Shown: positions 36,613 through 45,884, counted from the stretch's first letter. The stretch is 64,000 nucleotides of DNA from Chondrocystis sp. NIES-4102 (GCA_002368355.1 AP018281.1:930001-994000); one strand, 5' to 3'. The notes: a model not told the origin generated them from the sequence alone. Program-made: numbers and translations.

Positions 36613-37404
36613 TTAATTTTTTTTGGCTGCATTGGCTGGTTTTTCGATTACATTAACTCGATGTGTAATCATTGTTATTCCATCACCTCGGACGACAATT
36701 GCGGATAACCAATTACTATCAGGTAGTAAAGAGGCGGTGGCGGTTTTAAAAATTCCTCCTGCTGGCAATGGCTCTAATTCTAAAGCTGTGGGGTTTAAAT
36801 AAAGGTTACTAGCAGTCTTTTCTTCTTGCACTGCTCCAAGTAAAATATTCCTGTCTAAAGGCTGCTCGACAACTACATCAAAATTATATTTTTCTCCTGT
36901 ATTTACCGTTTCTGGTGCAATTACTTGTACTTGCGGTGGATTTTCTCCCGATGTTAATTGGGATTTTTCACTCAATATTTCTTGTCTAATTAGTTTTTGC
37001 TGTTGAAAATATTGCCGAGATTTAATGGTGGAATTTAAGCGGATCATTCTTCCCTGACTGTTTTGCACCCCAGTAATATTTGTAGTCGTCTGTGCTACCA
37101 ATTTCTCACCTTCATTTGACCAGGAATCAATAGTAGTCGTATACTTTAGTTGAGGATAATCTTGCCACATCTGTTTGATGGCTTCACTTAAGGAATCTGA
37201 GGTTAAACCATCGTTATTAGTAAAGTCGGGACTATAATACTCCAGCATCCCAGAGAGATTTTTTTCATTGGCAGATGCTTCGATCGCTGCAATAGTTTCT
37301 TTTAATTCCACTGGTGCGGTGGCTGCACTTTCTGCTTGAACTATTTTAGTTAAACCACCTGAAATTGAAAAACTGATTAGAAAAATAGCCGTAAATCTTT
37401 TCAT
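36613..37404 (-). CDS. Secreted protein with an NTF2-like domain, function unknown
   Basis: 263 residues from ATG 37404, chosen because MKRFTAIFLISFSISGG is a typical signal peptide (cleavage near VQAES). The open frame reaches 37476, where an AAGGA lies upstream, so a longer form is possible. Residues about 50-160 (IAAIEASANEKNLSGMLEYYSPDF, WQDYPQLKYTTTIDSW) fit an NTF2/SnoaL-like fold of the kind used as a small accessory domain. The second half is beta-rich. Convergent with the receiver gene, six bases apart. Confidence 0.7.
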   Translation of the reverse strand: MKRFTAIFLISFSISGGLTKIVQAESAATAPVELKETIAAIEASANEKNLSGMLEYYSPDFTNNDGLTSDSLSEAIKQMWQDYPQLKYTTTIDSWSNEGEKLVAQTTTNITGVQNSQGRMIRLNSTIKSRQYFQQQKLIRQEILSEKSQLTSGENPPQVQVIAPETVNTGEKYNFDVVVEQPLDRNILLGAVQEEKTASNLYLNPTALELEPLPAGGIFKTATASLLPDSNWLSAIVVRGDGITMITHRVNVIEKPANAAKKN

Positions 37405-37720
37405 AGATGTGATTTTATTTAATTTATTGTACATACCTGGAATGGGAATGGTTTTTTCTGCTTCTCTAATTCCCATATCATCTTATCCTTAACCCCAAGC
37501 TCTGCAAATCTTTATTCGATCTTTAATTGTTGGCATAAATAAGCAACTGACAATAAAATAGTAAAGAAAGTAAAAAACTCGATAAGACTTTTAATTATTA
37601 GTGTCTTTCTAAAGAGTTACATGGTTACATTAAACCTAAGCACTTAAATATCATAGTTTTAGGTTAAATCTTGCAAAAAATTAATAATTAACAACTTTTT
37701 TTGTTACCCCCTAAATATGA
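37405..37720. other. Divergent intergenic region, no gene seen
   Basis: The stretch between the two divergent secreted-protein genes is AT-rich and must hold both promoters. No repeat, hairpin terminator or RNA gene is apparent. Its first 72 bases may be coding if the longer start of the minus-strand gene at 37476 is used. Confidence 0.35.
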
Positions 37721-39085
37721 ATGAAAGCTATTGTAGCAAACGTCCTCTTGGGTGGCATATTTGGCTGTCTGAGTTGGGCTAATTCAGCAGAGGCTCATAC
37801 TCTGAGCGTTAGTCAACCTGCATCAATTATCTCCTTCAAATTTTCACCAGAAAAGTTGCCAGTGATGCCAAAGTTGGCAGACTTTTTATCAGATATATTA
37901 AAGGTAGATAAATTAAAAATTGAACCAGAGAAACAATATATTTGGCGTGATAACTTAGATTATCAGATAATTCCTCAACAGGAAAACTTTGACCTGGGCA
38001 AGGGGTATTATATATATGAAAAAGACAAAAGTAAAATTATTTTAGGTTTACAAGATACATTTTGGTCAACTGAAAAAAAACAGCAATATTGGGGGATAAC
38101 TACAATAAGACAGTGGGGTAAAAATAGTGATATAAAAGTTAATTTATCTAGGTTAAATTATCTAAAGTCAGCACCAATTTTAGCTGCGGGTAGTTCAGCT
38201 TTAACAATTTCGGGAGGAGGAGAAAAAAACCTGACTAAAAGATCAGATTATACCCAAGAAATAAAACAATTGCGTGGTGGGATTACCTATCATCGGGGCA
38301 TAGTCAAGCAGGTAACTATGGGAGTAGGGGTGATTTACGACGATTTCCTAACAGCTTTTACCCAATTAACCTACAAAAGTGATCGCTTGCCCATTGAAAC
38401 GACACTTTCTTTATTGGCTAAAGATTCTCAAGTAAACTTTTACTCTCATATTCGTTATAAACCAACCCAAAATATAATTTTAAACTATTACTACAATCAG
38501 CAAAAAAAACAGCAGTTTGATTTTAGTTGGAAGGTAATTTCAGGTTTAACTTTTACCGCCAAAGGTAATACTAAAAATGATTCACTAACCACAGGTGTCA
38601 AAGTAGCAATAAATAATCCATATCTAAATATTTCTGCTAATGCTGCTGTAGATAATAACAATAATGTCCAGTGGAATTTAAAGTCGCAGATTGGCTCTTT
38701 ACAATTAATCTATAACAGTACCCAGCAACAAAGAACTTCTGAACTAAATATTAAGCTAATCAATTCTCAAACATTAAAAATACAATGTGTTGCTTTCATC
38801 AAATATGACGATCAAATCATACCTAATCAGCAAGACTTTACAGTTTGGGGTGGTAAATTCCAATCAATTAATAAAAAAGATCACCAATGGTCTGTAGAAT
38901 TAGGAATAGGTTCTGGTTCTTATGGTCAAGGATTAATTGCCAGTGGTTATATTGCCCTCAAACCAAACTTAGATCTTCGGCTAACTTATCAAGGCATATC
39001 AGCGATTTCTGATGAAACTAAGTTTAAACTACAATTAAAATCCAAAAACCACCACAATAATTATCCCACGAGCGAAAATAGCTGA
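37721..39085 (+). CDS. Putative outer-membrane beta-barrel-like secreted protein
   Basis: 454 residues. Signal peptide MKAIVANVLLGGIFGCLSWANSAEAHT. The mature part is a long series of alternating polar/hydrophobic strands (SRLNYLKSAPILAAG, GVGVIYDDFLTAFTQLTY, NIILNYYYNQQ, LDLRLTYQGISAIS) without cysteines, which suggests a beta-barrel or a large beta-sandwich at the outer membrane. No porin, TonB or autotransporter motif is seen, and the last residues are polar. I do not recognise a family. The start ATG follows an AT-rich leader. Confidence 0.65.
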   Translation: MKAIVANVLLGGIFGCLSWANSAEAHTLSVSQPASIISFKFSPEKLPVMPKLADFLSDILKVDKLKIEPEKQYIWRDNLDYQIIPQQENFDLGKGYYIYEKDKSKIILGLQDTFWSTEKKQQYWGITTIRQWGKNSDIKVNLSRLNYLKSAPILAAGSSALTISGGGEKNLTKRSDYTQEIKQLRGGITYHRGIVKQVTMGVGVIYDDFLTAFTQLTYKSDRLPIETTLSLLAKDSQVNFYSHIRYKPTQNIILNYYYNQQKKQQFDFSWKVISGLTFTAKGNTKNDSLTTGVKVAINNPYLNISANAAVDNNNNVQWNLKSQIGSLQLIYNSTQQQRTSELNIKLINSQTLKIQCVAFIKYDDQIIPNQQDFTVWGGKFQSINKKDHQWSVELGIGSGSYGQGLIASGYIALKPNLDLRLTYQGISAISDETKFKLQLKSKNHHNNYPTSENS

Positions 39086-39150
39086 CAATTTTCCAATACC
39101 ACGCACCATGTCAGTTAAAATAATTTAATGACTAGAGAACTACAAAAACC

Positions 39151-39783
39151 ATGAAATTTCAATATATTCGTAATAGCGATGAAATTTATCGTCAATCCTT
39201 TGCTATTATTCGCGAAACTGCCAATTTAGCCAATATAACCCCAGATCAAGCTCAAATAGTGGTGCGTTTAATTCATGCCTGTGGGATGGTAGATATAGTT
39301 AAAGATATCGAGGCAACAGAGAAGGCTGTAACCATTGGAAGAAAAGCGTTAGCAGCAGGGGCAAAAATACTCTGTGATTCCCAGATGGTAGCAAATGGCA
39401 TTACCCGTAGTCGTCTAGCTGCCAATAACCCAATAATTTGTACCCTCCAAGATCCTCAAGTACCAGAAATTGCTCGTAAAATAAATAATACTCGATCCGC
39501 AGCAGCGTTAGAATTGTGGAGAGAACATCTAGAAGGTGCTGTAATTGCCATAGGAAATGCACCTACAGCCTTATTTCACCTACTCGAAATGTTAGAAGCA
39601 GGTGCGCCTAAACCAGCCTTAATTTTGGGTTTTCCTGTGGGTTTTGTTGGTGCTGCCGAATCAAAAACTGCTTTAGCCACAGATAGTTGCAATGTACCTT
39701 TTATAACTTTACACGGTAGACGTGGGGGAAGTGCGATCGCAGTAGCTGCAATCAACGCGCTAGCGACGGAAAAAGAAATATGA
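39151..39783 (+). CDS. cobH: Precorrin-8X methylmutase
   Basis: 210 residues, normal for CobH/CbiC. The enzyme moves the C11 methyl to C12 to give hydrogenobyrinate (or cobyrinate in the cobalt-early route) in corrin synthesis. Seen: RLIHACGMVDIV with the catalytic His, LCDSQMVANGI, GNAPTALFHLLEM and GFPVGFVGAAESK, which together define the family. Its stop overlaps the next cobalamin gene by four bases. Whether the oxygen-dependent or cobalt-early name applies cannot be decided from this gene (cbiC is the alternative symbol). Confidence 0.93.
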   Translation: MKFQYIRNSDEIYRQSFAIIRETANLANITPDQAQIVVRLIHACGMVDIVKDIEATEKAVTIGRKALAAGAKILCDSQMVANGITRSRLAANNPIICTLQDPQVPEIARKINNTRSAAALELWREHLEGAVIAIGNAPTALFHLLEMLEAGAPKPALILGFPVGFVGAAESKTALATDSCNVPFITLHGRRGGSAIAVAAINALATEKEI

Positions 39784-40505
39784 CAGAATCTGTAGGTAGT
39801 CTTTACGGTTTGGGTATAGGACCTGGAGACCCTGAATTAATTACAGTTAAAGCTTTACGATTATTGCGCTCGGCTGATATAGTTGCATATCCAGTTGCTG
39901 ATCGAAACAAGGAAGGTTTTGCCTATTCGATTGTGAAAGGATATCTTACACCAGAACAAACCCAAGTTCCTCTTTATTTCCCTTTTAAACTAGAGCAGTC
40001 TTCCCAACCATATTACGACCTAGCAGCCCAAACTCTCGCCCAATACCTAGAGATAGGATGGAATGTAGCGGTGCTATGTGAAGGTGATCCCTTTTTCTAT
40101 GGGACGTTTATGTATATTTATGAGCGTTTATCATCTCAGTTTCCCACCGAGGTAGTACCTGGAATTTCTTCGATCATGGCGAGTGCTGCTGCTTTGGGAG
40201 TACCTTTAACCTATCGCAATGATGTTTATCTAGTGCTATCGGCGATTTTACCAGCATCGGTTTTAAAAGCTAAATTGGCGGTTGCTGATGCTGCGGTAAT
40301 TATCAAGCTAGGAAGACATTTTAGTAAAGTAGTAGAAGTATTACAAGAATTAGGACTATATGAGCGAGCTAAATATATCGAAAACGCCACCACATCCGAG
40401 CAAAGAATTATCGCGATCGCTGATGTTAATATTCAAGAAGTTCCCTATTTTTCCATGATTATTATACCCAGTCAGTGGCAAGGATCTAATATAGATGAAA
40501 TATAG
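39780..40505 (+). CDS. cobI: Precorrin-2 C20-methyltransferase
   Basis: 241 residues. SAM-dependent tetrapyrrole methylase fold: GLGIGPGDPELITVKALRLL at the start, NVAVLCEGDPFFYGTFMYIY and VPGISSIMASAAALGVPL. It methylates C20 of precorrin-2 (or cobalt-precorrin-2, CbiL). ATGA overlap with cobH shows translational coupling. The C-terminal part (KLGRHFSKVVEVLQELG, YFSMIIIP) matches the CobI/CbiL subgroup rather than CobJ or CobM. Confidence 0.92.
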   Translation: MTESVGSLYGLGIGPGDPELITVKALRLLRSADIVAYPVADRNKEGFAYSIVKGYLTPEQTQVPLYFPFKLEQSSQPYYDLAAQTLAQYLEIGWNVAVLCEGDPFFYGTFMYIYERLSSQFPTEVVPGISSIMASAAALGVPLTYRNDVYLVLSAILPASVLKAKLAVADAAVIIKLGRHFSKVVEVLQELGLYERAKYIENATTSEQRIIAIADVNIQEVPYFSMIIIPSQWQGSNIDEI

Positions 40506-40610
40506 GCAAGAATGATTAAATAGCTATAAGCTTATTGTCCCCTCAGGACGAGGATCTAGGCTCTAGGTCTGATCCGAGTCTGAGACAAGGGTTTAAAAAG
40601 AAGCTTATTT

Positions 40611-40676
40611 GTAGGAGGGGTTCAATCCCCTGTCTTTAAAAAGCGTGCCTTCGGCGTGCCTAATACAAGCGTGCCT
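40611..40676. repeat. Short hairpin and GCGTGCCT direct repeats between cob genes
   Basis: AGGGG (40616-40620) and CCCCT (40627-40631) form a short stem around TTCAAT, followed by three copies of GCGTGCCT at 40643, 40654 and 40669. The loop resembles a tRNA T-loop but the stem is too short and no other tRNA arm is seen. No cobalamin riboswitch (B12 box) is visible in this 218-base gap. Confidence 0.55.
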
Positions 40677-40723
40677 ATGAATAGTTATTAAGGGTTTATA
40701 GCAAACATTTGGGTCTTCAATAA

Positions 40724-41455
40724 ATGCGAATTTTGATTTTAGGTGGTACAGAAGAAGCATCCCAATTAGCGATCAAAGCTTCAGCTATATCTGGAATAGA
40801 AGTAATAACTTCCTTAGCAGGCAGAACTATTGAACCTAAAAAAATTGCCACAAGATCGAGGATAGGGGGTTTTGGTGGGGCTTGTGGATTAGTAAAATAT
40901 CTACAAGATAATAAAATTGATCGCCTTATCGATGCGACCCATCCTTTTGCTACTCAAATTTCCCATAATGCAGCCATTGCAGCTAAAGTTTGCCATCTTC
41001 CCCATTTAATTTTAACCCGTCGACCCTGGCAACCAACAAAGAGCGATCGCTGGATAGAAGTATCGGATCTAAAAGCTGCTGCGGATATACTTCCCACTGT
41101 TGCTCAACGAGTCTTTTTAACTATTGGTAGACAAGAATTAGCTACTTTTACTCACTTAAAAGATCTTTGGTTTTTGATGCGTATGATCGACCATCCCCAA
41201 ATAGATGCAGCTATCCCTAACGGTAAAGTAATACTACAGAAAGGGCCGTTTTCCTTAGTAGAAGAAGAACAATTATTAATTAAATACCAAATTGAGGCTA
41301 TTGTTAGCAAAAATAGTGGTGGTGAGGCGACTTATGCCAAAATACTGGCTGCACGGGCATTAAACTTACCTGTGATTATGGTACAACGTCCCTTATTAGC
41401 AACGGGGAAAAGCGTTAGTGATGTTGAAAGTGCTTTAAACTGGATTTCCCACTAG
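40724..41455 (+). CDS. cobK: Precorrin-6A reductase
   Basis: 243 residues. The NADPH-dependent reductase of corrin synthesis (CobK/CbiJ). N-terminal ILILGGTEEASQLA is the nucleotide-binding start; DATHPFATQISHNAAIAA and WLEV-like DRWIEV motifs, RVFLTIGRQELATF, and the C-terminal SKNSGGEATYAKILAARALNLPVIMVQRP complete the family pattern. Transcribed in the same direction as cobH-cobI but after a 218-base repeat-bearing gap, so it may have its own promoter. Confidence 0.9.
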   Translation: MRILILGGTEEASQLAIKASAISGIEVITSLAGRTIEPKKIATRSRIGGFGGACGLVKYLQDNKIDRLIDATHPFATQISHNAAIAAKVCHLPHLILTRRPWQPTKSDRWIEVSDLKAAADILPTVAQRVFLTIGRQELATFTHLKDLWFLMRMIDHPQIDAAIPNGKVILQKGPFSLVEEEQLLIKYQIEAIVSKNSGGEATYAKILAARALNLPVIMVQRPLLATGKSVSDVESALNWISH

Positions 41456-41487
41456 ACATAATTTAGATTTTACACAATATCCGCAAC

Positions 41488-41693
41488 TTAACAGTGGCAG
41501 TTAGATAAACAGACAAAAGTTATTAAATTGATTGTCCAGTCTTCATCTTTTAGTTTTTTCTCGAAGGCGTGCAAAATTTCAGGATCATCATAATCTTCAA
41601 ACTTTTAAACTAAAGATTCTCAATCACCATTTAATAAGATAAGAGCCATTAAGTTACAGCCGTTTTTAGTTGAATAGACTGCGTATTCAATTA
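41488..41693 (-). pseudogene. Short decayed gene remnant, unidentified
   Basis: One minus-strand frame of about 68 codons reads LIEYAVYSTKNGCNLMALILL, a TGA, a TAA, then KFEDYDDPEILHAFEKKLKD and EDWTINLITFVCLSNCHC before the final TAA at 41488. Protein-like composition continues across two internal stops, so this is more likely a decayed small gene than chance. I do not recognise the family. Confidence 0.45.
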
Positions 41694-41699
41694 ACTAGT

Positions 41700-41925
41700 T
41701 CGTAGCTATTAGCTATATAGTTATTAGCCTTTAGCTTACTACCTACTACCTACATTGTCCCCTTGTGGGATTTGCTTTATCTTATCCTTTAGGGCTACCC
41801 ACTACCTCCTGTCTTCTGTCTTCAGGAGTGCATATGCGAAGCGGTATCCTTGATTGATTCGCTCAAGGCATGGAGACCGTACCGTTAGCACAGCACCGCT
41901 CCTGTCTCCCAACTCCTATATTTGT
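41700..41925. repeat. Dispersed repeat cluster
   Basis: The tract holds AGCTATTAGCTATATAG-like words, TTACTACCTACTACCTAC (complement of GTAGGTAGTAGGTAA), CCTGTCTTCTGTCTTCAGG and an element reading GTGCATATGCGAAGCGGTATCC with CTGTCTCCCAACTCC. These are the same short-repeat families as elsewhere in the window. From here to 42134 no gene is seen. Confidence 0.6.
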
Positions 41926-42134
41926 CGCCAAACTAATAAAGTTAGGACGGGTTTTTAGAATTATCGCTATAAAAATCTGAGATAGTCGTAAGTATTTTAT
42001 TGATAGCTATTGTATTGATGCTGCTTATATTCCACAACAAAAGCAGGTGCATAAGTTCTTCGCTTCACACCGTATTTTAAAGCAATAGTTTGTTTAACAC
42101 TGCTTCAAAGCAATATTAAAGTAGGAGATATAAA

Positions 42135-42329
42135 GTGAGTTGGACTTGGGAACTTTATCAAAATATTAATGGAGAAATACCAAAAGAGTTGTTGGCTTTT
42201 TTCATTCGACTTATATCAGATGAAGAAAAGCTCAATAATTCCCTAAAACCAATTGTTAGTGCAGCAGAAAGTAAGCGTCTCCAAATTAATCTCAGGTATT
42301 TGAGAAATTCATCGCAGGAATTACAGTAG
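42135..42329 (+). CDS. Small hypothetical ORF (GTG start), uncertain
   Basis: 64 codons from GTG 42135, preceded by TAGGAGATATAAA, a plausible ribosome-binding site (AGGAG) at good spacing. The product (WTWELYQNINGEIPKELLAFF, LNNSLKPIVSAAESKRLQ) is amphipathic and soluble. No family recognised. Its 3' part overlaps the sequence that should encode the missing 5' end of the monooxygenase gene in another frame, so it may be an accident of that decay. Confidence 0.35.
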   Translation: MSWTWELYQNINGEIPKELLAFFIRLISDEEKLNNSLKPIVSAAESKRLQINLRYLRNSSQELQ

Positions 42330-42766
42330 CATCCATGACCTTTGAGGGACATTTAGGAGCTAATATTTTTCGCCCTAGTACCCCAGGCGACACAGAATAT
42401 AGAATTATTTTCAAATTTGACCGTAAAAGCAATCTAGAACGTTGGCAAAAATCAGAATGTTGTCGTCAATGGTTAGCTCGTGGAGATAGTCTAATTTTAG
42501 TACAACCAGTAGTTGAAGTAATTACAGGTTTAGAAACTTGGTTCACCATAGCCTTATCTAAACCAATTGTGCTACCACCACGGCATAAAATGGCTGTAGT
42601 AACTTTTTTAGCTATTTTTCCCCTAATTCAACTAGTAAATTTCGCGATCGCGCCTCTTTTAAAGTCATTTGCACCATTATTTGGCAGTTTTTTGTTAACC
42701 GCCTTAATTGTCTTGCTTATGACATACATAGTTATGCCTCGGATGACCAAGCTTTTTACCAGGTGA
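42290..42766 (+). pseudogene. Antibiotic-biosynthesis-monooxygenase-domain membrane protein, 5' end lost
   Basis: The frame starting at ATG 42335 (143 residues) holds the ABM half (GHLGANIFRPSTPGDTEYRIIFKF, LERWQKSECCRQWLARG, VVEVITGLETWFT) followed by two to three transmembrane helices ending VMPRMTKLFTR, as in cyanobacterial ABM proteins of about 170-200 residues. Upstream of the ATG the same frame still reads VFEKFIAGITVAS, which is conserved sequence of the family, before a TAA at 42287. The first 20-30 codons are therefore missing or shifted, and the gene is probably inactive or makes a shortened protein. Confidence 0.6.
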
Positions 42767-42914
42767 CTTGATCCACAAACCAAAAAAAGAAACAAAAATT
42801 AGTCTCAATTCCCGTATCAAACAGCACCGACAAAGAAATTACTTAAGTTGTAATCTGTTGAGAAAACAGGGCAAAAATTTTTTTGTTTGTTCCTTACCTG
42901 TTGATCGTTAATTT

Positions 42915-44015
42915 ATGACTACCCTAAACTTGAGTCTGGTTCAAAATACTGCTGCAAGCAAACCTAAGACTAATAGCTATTCAGAGTTAAATGATTTTCT
43001 AGATATCTTACAAAACCTAATTCGAGAACCCTCTGTAGTCGGGTGCGAAGAATCTTTTTTTCGCGTGCTTCGCCGAGAATTAGAAGAAATTAATTTAAAA
43101 GTAGAATACTATTATGGCGTTCTGGTGGTTCAAGGAAACAAACCCCACGATTTAATTATCTCCGCCCATATAGACCGTCACGGCTTACTTTGCACTGGAG
43201 CAAATGAATTTCAGTATGCAGCGTTTATTTCCAGTAACCGAGGGGATTTAACAGGGGATTCTGTTTCTGAACAGATGATGAACACCATAGAAAATCGCTT
43301 TGGGGGACAGCAAGTACAAGCTCATCTTCCCTACACAGGCACTTATTTAGGTCAAGGATACATTACTAACTCCTATATTTGCCCTGTAAGAAATAACTTG
43401 ATTTTTGAATTAGATGGCTTAGACTTCTTGCAACCAGGAACACCAGTATCATTTTTAGACCGCTTAAAAATAGAAAACGATTGTATTTCTGCTCAAATAG
43501 ATAATGTAGTTAGTGCAGCAATGATCATTCACTTGTTTCGTTGTGGTTTTCAAGGTACAGCTTTATTTACCGCTCAAGAAGAAGCAGGCAAAAGTTGGCG
43601 TTATGCTCTCTCTTGGTTTCAGCGTCAACGCTTAAGTACTCAACGGCTTTTGGTGTTAGATACTAGCCCTTACCCTAATCGTCAAGCAGCCGAACAACAA
43701 CAAGTAGTATTGCGTCGCCGAGATGCTAGTGGTTGTTTTGCTACAGAATTAACTAACGAGTTAGCCCAAAAATGTGATGCAATGGGAATCACTTATTCCT
43801 ATAAAGATGCTTATATTGAAGCTCAAAACAAAGAACACAACAAGTCTTATTCTTTGGGGAGAACAGAATTAGGTCGATTAGTCACAGCAACCAACGGACA
43901 AATAAATGGTACTACTTTACAAATTCCCACTACGGAGTACCATACCCCTAATGAAACTGCTGCTTTGTCCTCTATTAGTGCGATTAGGCAATTACTACTG
44001 TCTTATGTACTTTAA
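42915..44015 (+). CDS. M42-family metallopeptidase
   Basis: 366 residues. The N-terminal third has LIREPSVVGCEESFFRVLRR and the metal-binding ISAHIDRHGLL (about residues 81-91). The metal/catalytic Glu pair is in TAQEEAGKSWRYAL (about residue 221), and the C-terminal part shows the last ligand region in IPTTEYHTPNE. These features fit M42 glutamyl aminopeptidase/cellulase-like enzymes, dinuclear aminopeptidases of the cytoplasm. The frame is intact. It is followed by a decayed puuE-amidohydrolase fusion, so it may once have belonged to a nitrogen-salvage cluster, though this is only positional. Confidence 0.85.
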   Translation: MTTLNLSLVQNTAASKPKTNSYSELNDFLDILQNLIREPSVVGCEESFFRVLRRELEEINLKVEYYYGVLVVQGNKPHDLIISAHIDRHGLLCTGANEFQYAAFISSNRGDLTGDSVSEQMMNTIENRFGGQQVQAHLPYTGTYLGQGYITNSYICPVRNNLIFELDGLDFLQPGTPVSFLDRLKIENDCISAQIDNVVSAAMIIHLFRCGFQGTALFTAQEEAGKSWRYALSWFQRQRLSTQRLLVLDTSPYPNRQAAEQQQVVLRRRDASGCFATELTNELAQKCDAMGITYSYKDAYIEAQNKEHNKSYSLGRTELGRLVTATNGQINGTTLQIPTTEYHTPNETAALSSISAIRQLLLSYVL

Positions 44016-44200
44016 AAAAAGCTCAAACTTGATTCCGTAAGCACTACTTAGGTTTTTACTCATCTGGATCAACTTTTCTGTAGTTTAAGTATCGGTTGTT
44101 TTAGAAGAATTAGAGGCAAGATTTGCTTCAACTCCGTAGGCTTGAGTAAGGTACTGACTGAATTTAATTAAGCGATCGCTATAGCTAATTCAATTATCTT

Positions 44201-45089
44201 AAATTTATATCTTATCCGAGAGATTTAATCCCTTATGGTGGCAATCCGCCCCATCCTTAATGGGCAAATCAAGCACGAATTGCTTTACAGTTTGTCATAA
44301 ATTACGAAGAAGGCGGAGAAAATTATATTTTACACGGAGATACAACCTCAGAAGCTTTTCTTTCTCAAATAATCGGTGCAGAACCCTTACCAGGGACTAG
44401 GCACATGAATATTGAATCGATGTATAAATATGGTAGTCGTGCAGGTTTTTGGCGACTTGATCGTTTATTTGTTGGGCGAGGTATACCTGTCAAAGGTAGT
44501 GCCAATCATGCAGGTACAACACCCATCCACCTACGCCAAGATGCTTAGAGTGGCTGCTGCTAAAGTGGTATTAGCTGTTAACCAAATTGCCAATACTCCA
44601 GGGCAACAGGTGGCTACTGTAGGTAAGATGAAGGTTTTTCCTAATGCTGCTAATGTCGTACCTGGGGAGGTTGAGATGAGCTTAGATATTCGAGATTTAT
44701 CTGATTTACACATTGATAGTTTACTCAGTCAACTACGATTAAATTTAGAAGAAATTGCCACAGAAACAAAAACTCAGATTTATCTTACTTCTTGCTTATC
44801 TAACCAACCTGCTTTAGCGAAAACTCATATTAAAGGCGCGATCGCCTCTGTTTGCCAAGATTTAGAATTAAGTTATACCCACCTCCCTAGCAGTGCCAGT
44901 CATGATGCTCAGGAATTAGCGCAAATTACCGATATGGGGATGATTTTTGTCCCCAGTAAACTAGGAGTTTCTCATGATGCGACAAAATATACTTCGCCAG
45001 ATCAATGTATTCAAGGAGCAAATATTTTATTAAAAACCTTATGGGAATTAGATATGTTCTACAGTAAGATGCAAGGCTTTATAGGTTAA
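44201..45089 (+). pseudogene. Deletion fusion of allantoinase (puuE) and an M20 amidohydrolase, inactive
   Basis: From 44213 one frame reads YPRDLIPYGGNPPHP, a TAA, then RIALQFVINYEEGGENY, LHGDTTSEAFLSQIIG and MYKYGSRAGFWRLDRLF, the start of the PuuE-type allantoinase (polysaccharide-deacetylase fold). At RGIPV (about 44490) it passes without a break into KGSANHAGTTPIHLRQDA, a motif of M20 amidohydrolases (allantoate or N-carbamoyl amino-acid hydrolases), then stops (TAG 44547). The remainder of that enzyme, VAAAKVVLAVNQIANTPG to the end (SHDAQELAQITDMGMIF, ATKYTSPDQC), continues in the +1 frame to 45089. So most of puuE's 3' part and the amidohydrolase 5' part were deleted, and a stop and a frameshift followed. 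Confidence 0.85.
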
Positions 45090-45173
45090 ATTGGGTTTAA
45101 TGGCAATCATTTATTTTACGCTTTAAAACCATTAAATTAGTAAGTACAGTTTATCAGATAAGGATCATCCGAT

Positions 45174-45833
45174 TTGAATTCCTCTTTAAGGTCAATTCCT
45201 AGAGCCAAATCTCTACAAGAACAAACTTATTTAGCATTACGAGCCAGCATTTTATCTGGGGAAATTCTTCCTGGAGAGAAATTAGTAGAAACTCAACTAG
45301 CTAAAAAATTAGAAGTAAGTAGAACCCCTATCCGCGAAGCAATTAGACAATTACAAAGGGAAAATTTATTAACTGCCGACACAAGCGGTGGTGTTAAAGT
45401 AACGGTGATTTCTGCAATTGATGCTGAACAACTTTATGATTGTCGTATTGCTTTGGAGGAATTGGCTGTTAGAGAAGCCTGCACTCAAGCAACCTTAGCA
45501 CAAATTCAGAAAATTAATAAGTGGGTTCGTTTAGCAGAACAATTATTAGAAAGCGGATTTCAGGAAAAAAGTGCCGAAATGCTAGAAATAGATTATCAAT
45601 TCTATTTGGCAATTGTGGAAAGTAGCAGTAATAAATGGTTGATTTATTTGCTCGATCAAGTGTTTGACAAAATGAAATTACTCAGAGTGCAGACGACTAA
45701 AAGTAACCGCAGAGTCTTAGAAATTCGAGAAGAACATAGTCAAGTAGCTCAAGCGATCGCCAAAAGAGATACGGAAACGGCTGTGCAATTGATCCGCACC
45801 CACTTATTAGCCAGTAAAGAGCGAGTAATTTAA
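45174..45833 (+). CDS. GntR/FadR-family transcriptional regulator (FCD domain)
   Basis: 219 residues. N-terminal winged helix (about 15-80): LREQTYLALRASILSG-like start, GEKLVETQLAKKLEVSRTPIREAIRQLQRENLL, the classic GntR helix-turn-helix. The C-terminal FCD domain (about 90-215) has DCRIALEELAVREAC and EIREEHSQVAQAIAKRDTETAVQLIRTHL with the metal-binding His. Start TTG 45174 with AAGGA nine bases upstream. FCD regulators often control catabolism of amino or ureide compounds, and the decayed puuE/amidohydrolase fusion lies directly upstream, so its original target was probably that operon. Confidence 0.88.
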   Translation: MNSSLRSIPRAKSLQEQTYLALRASILSGEILPGEKLVETQLAKKLEVSRTPIREAIRQLQRENLLTADTSGGVKVTVISAIDAEQLYDCRIALEELAVREACTQATLAQIQKINKWVRLAEQLLESGFQEKSAEMLEIDYQFYLAIVESSSNKWLIYLLDQVFDKMKLLRVQTTKSNRRVLEIREEHSQVAQAIAKRDTETAVQLIRTHLLASKERVI

Positions 45834-45884
45834 GAACTACAAAATATTACTGCGTGATATATGTAAGTTGAGACAAATTAATTA

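Noticed and set aside
40611-40640. GGGGTTCAATCCCC resembling a tRNA T-arm
   Set aside because: The loop has six bases between the paired runs, no anticodon or D arm fits upstream and the acceptor cannot pair, so it is only a hairpin.
44412-45089. 225-codon frame that could be annotated as an intact M20 peptidase
   Set aside because: Its first 40 codons are out of frame with the conserved GSANHAGTTP motif encoded by the same DNA; the N-terminal metal-binding domain is deleted.
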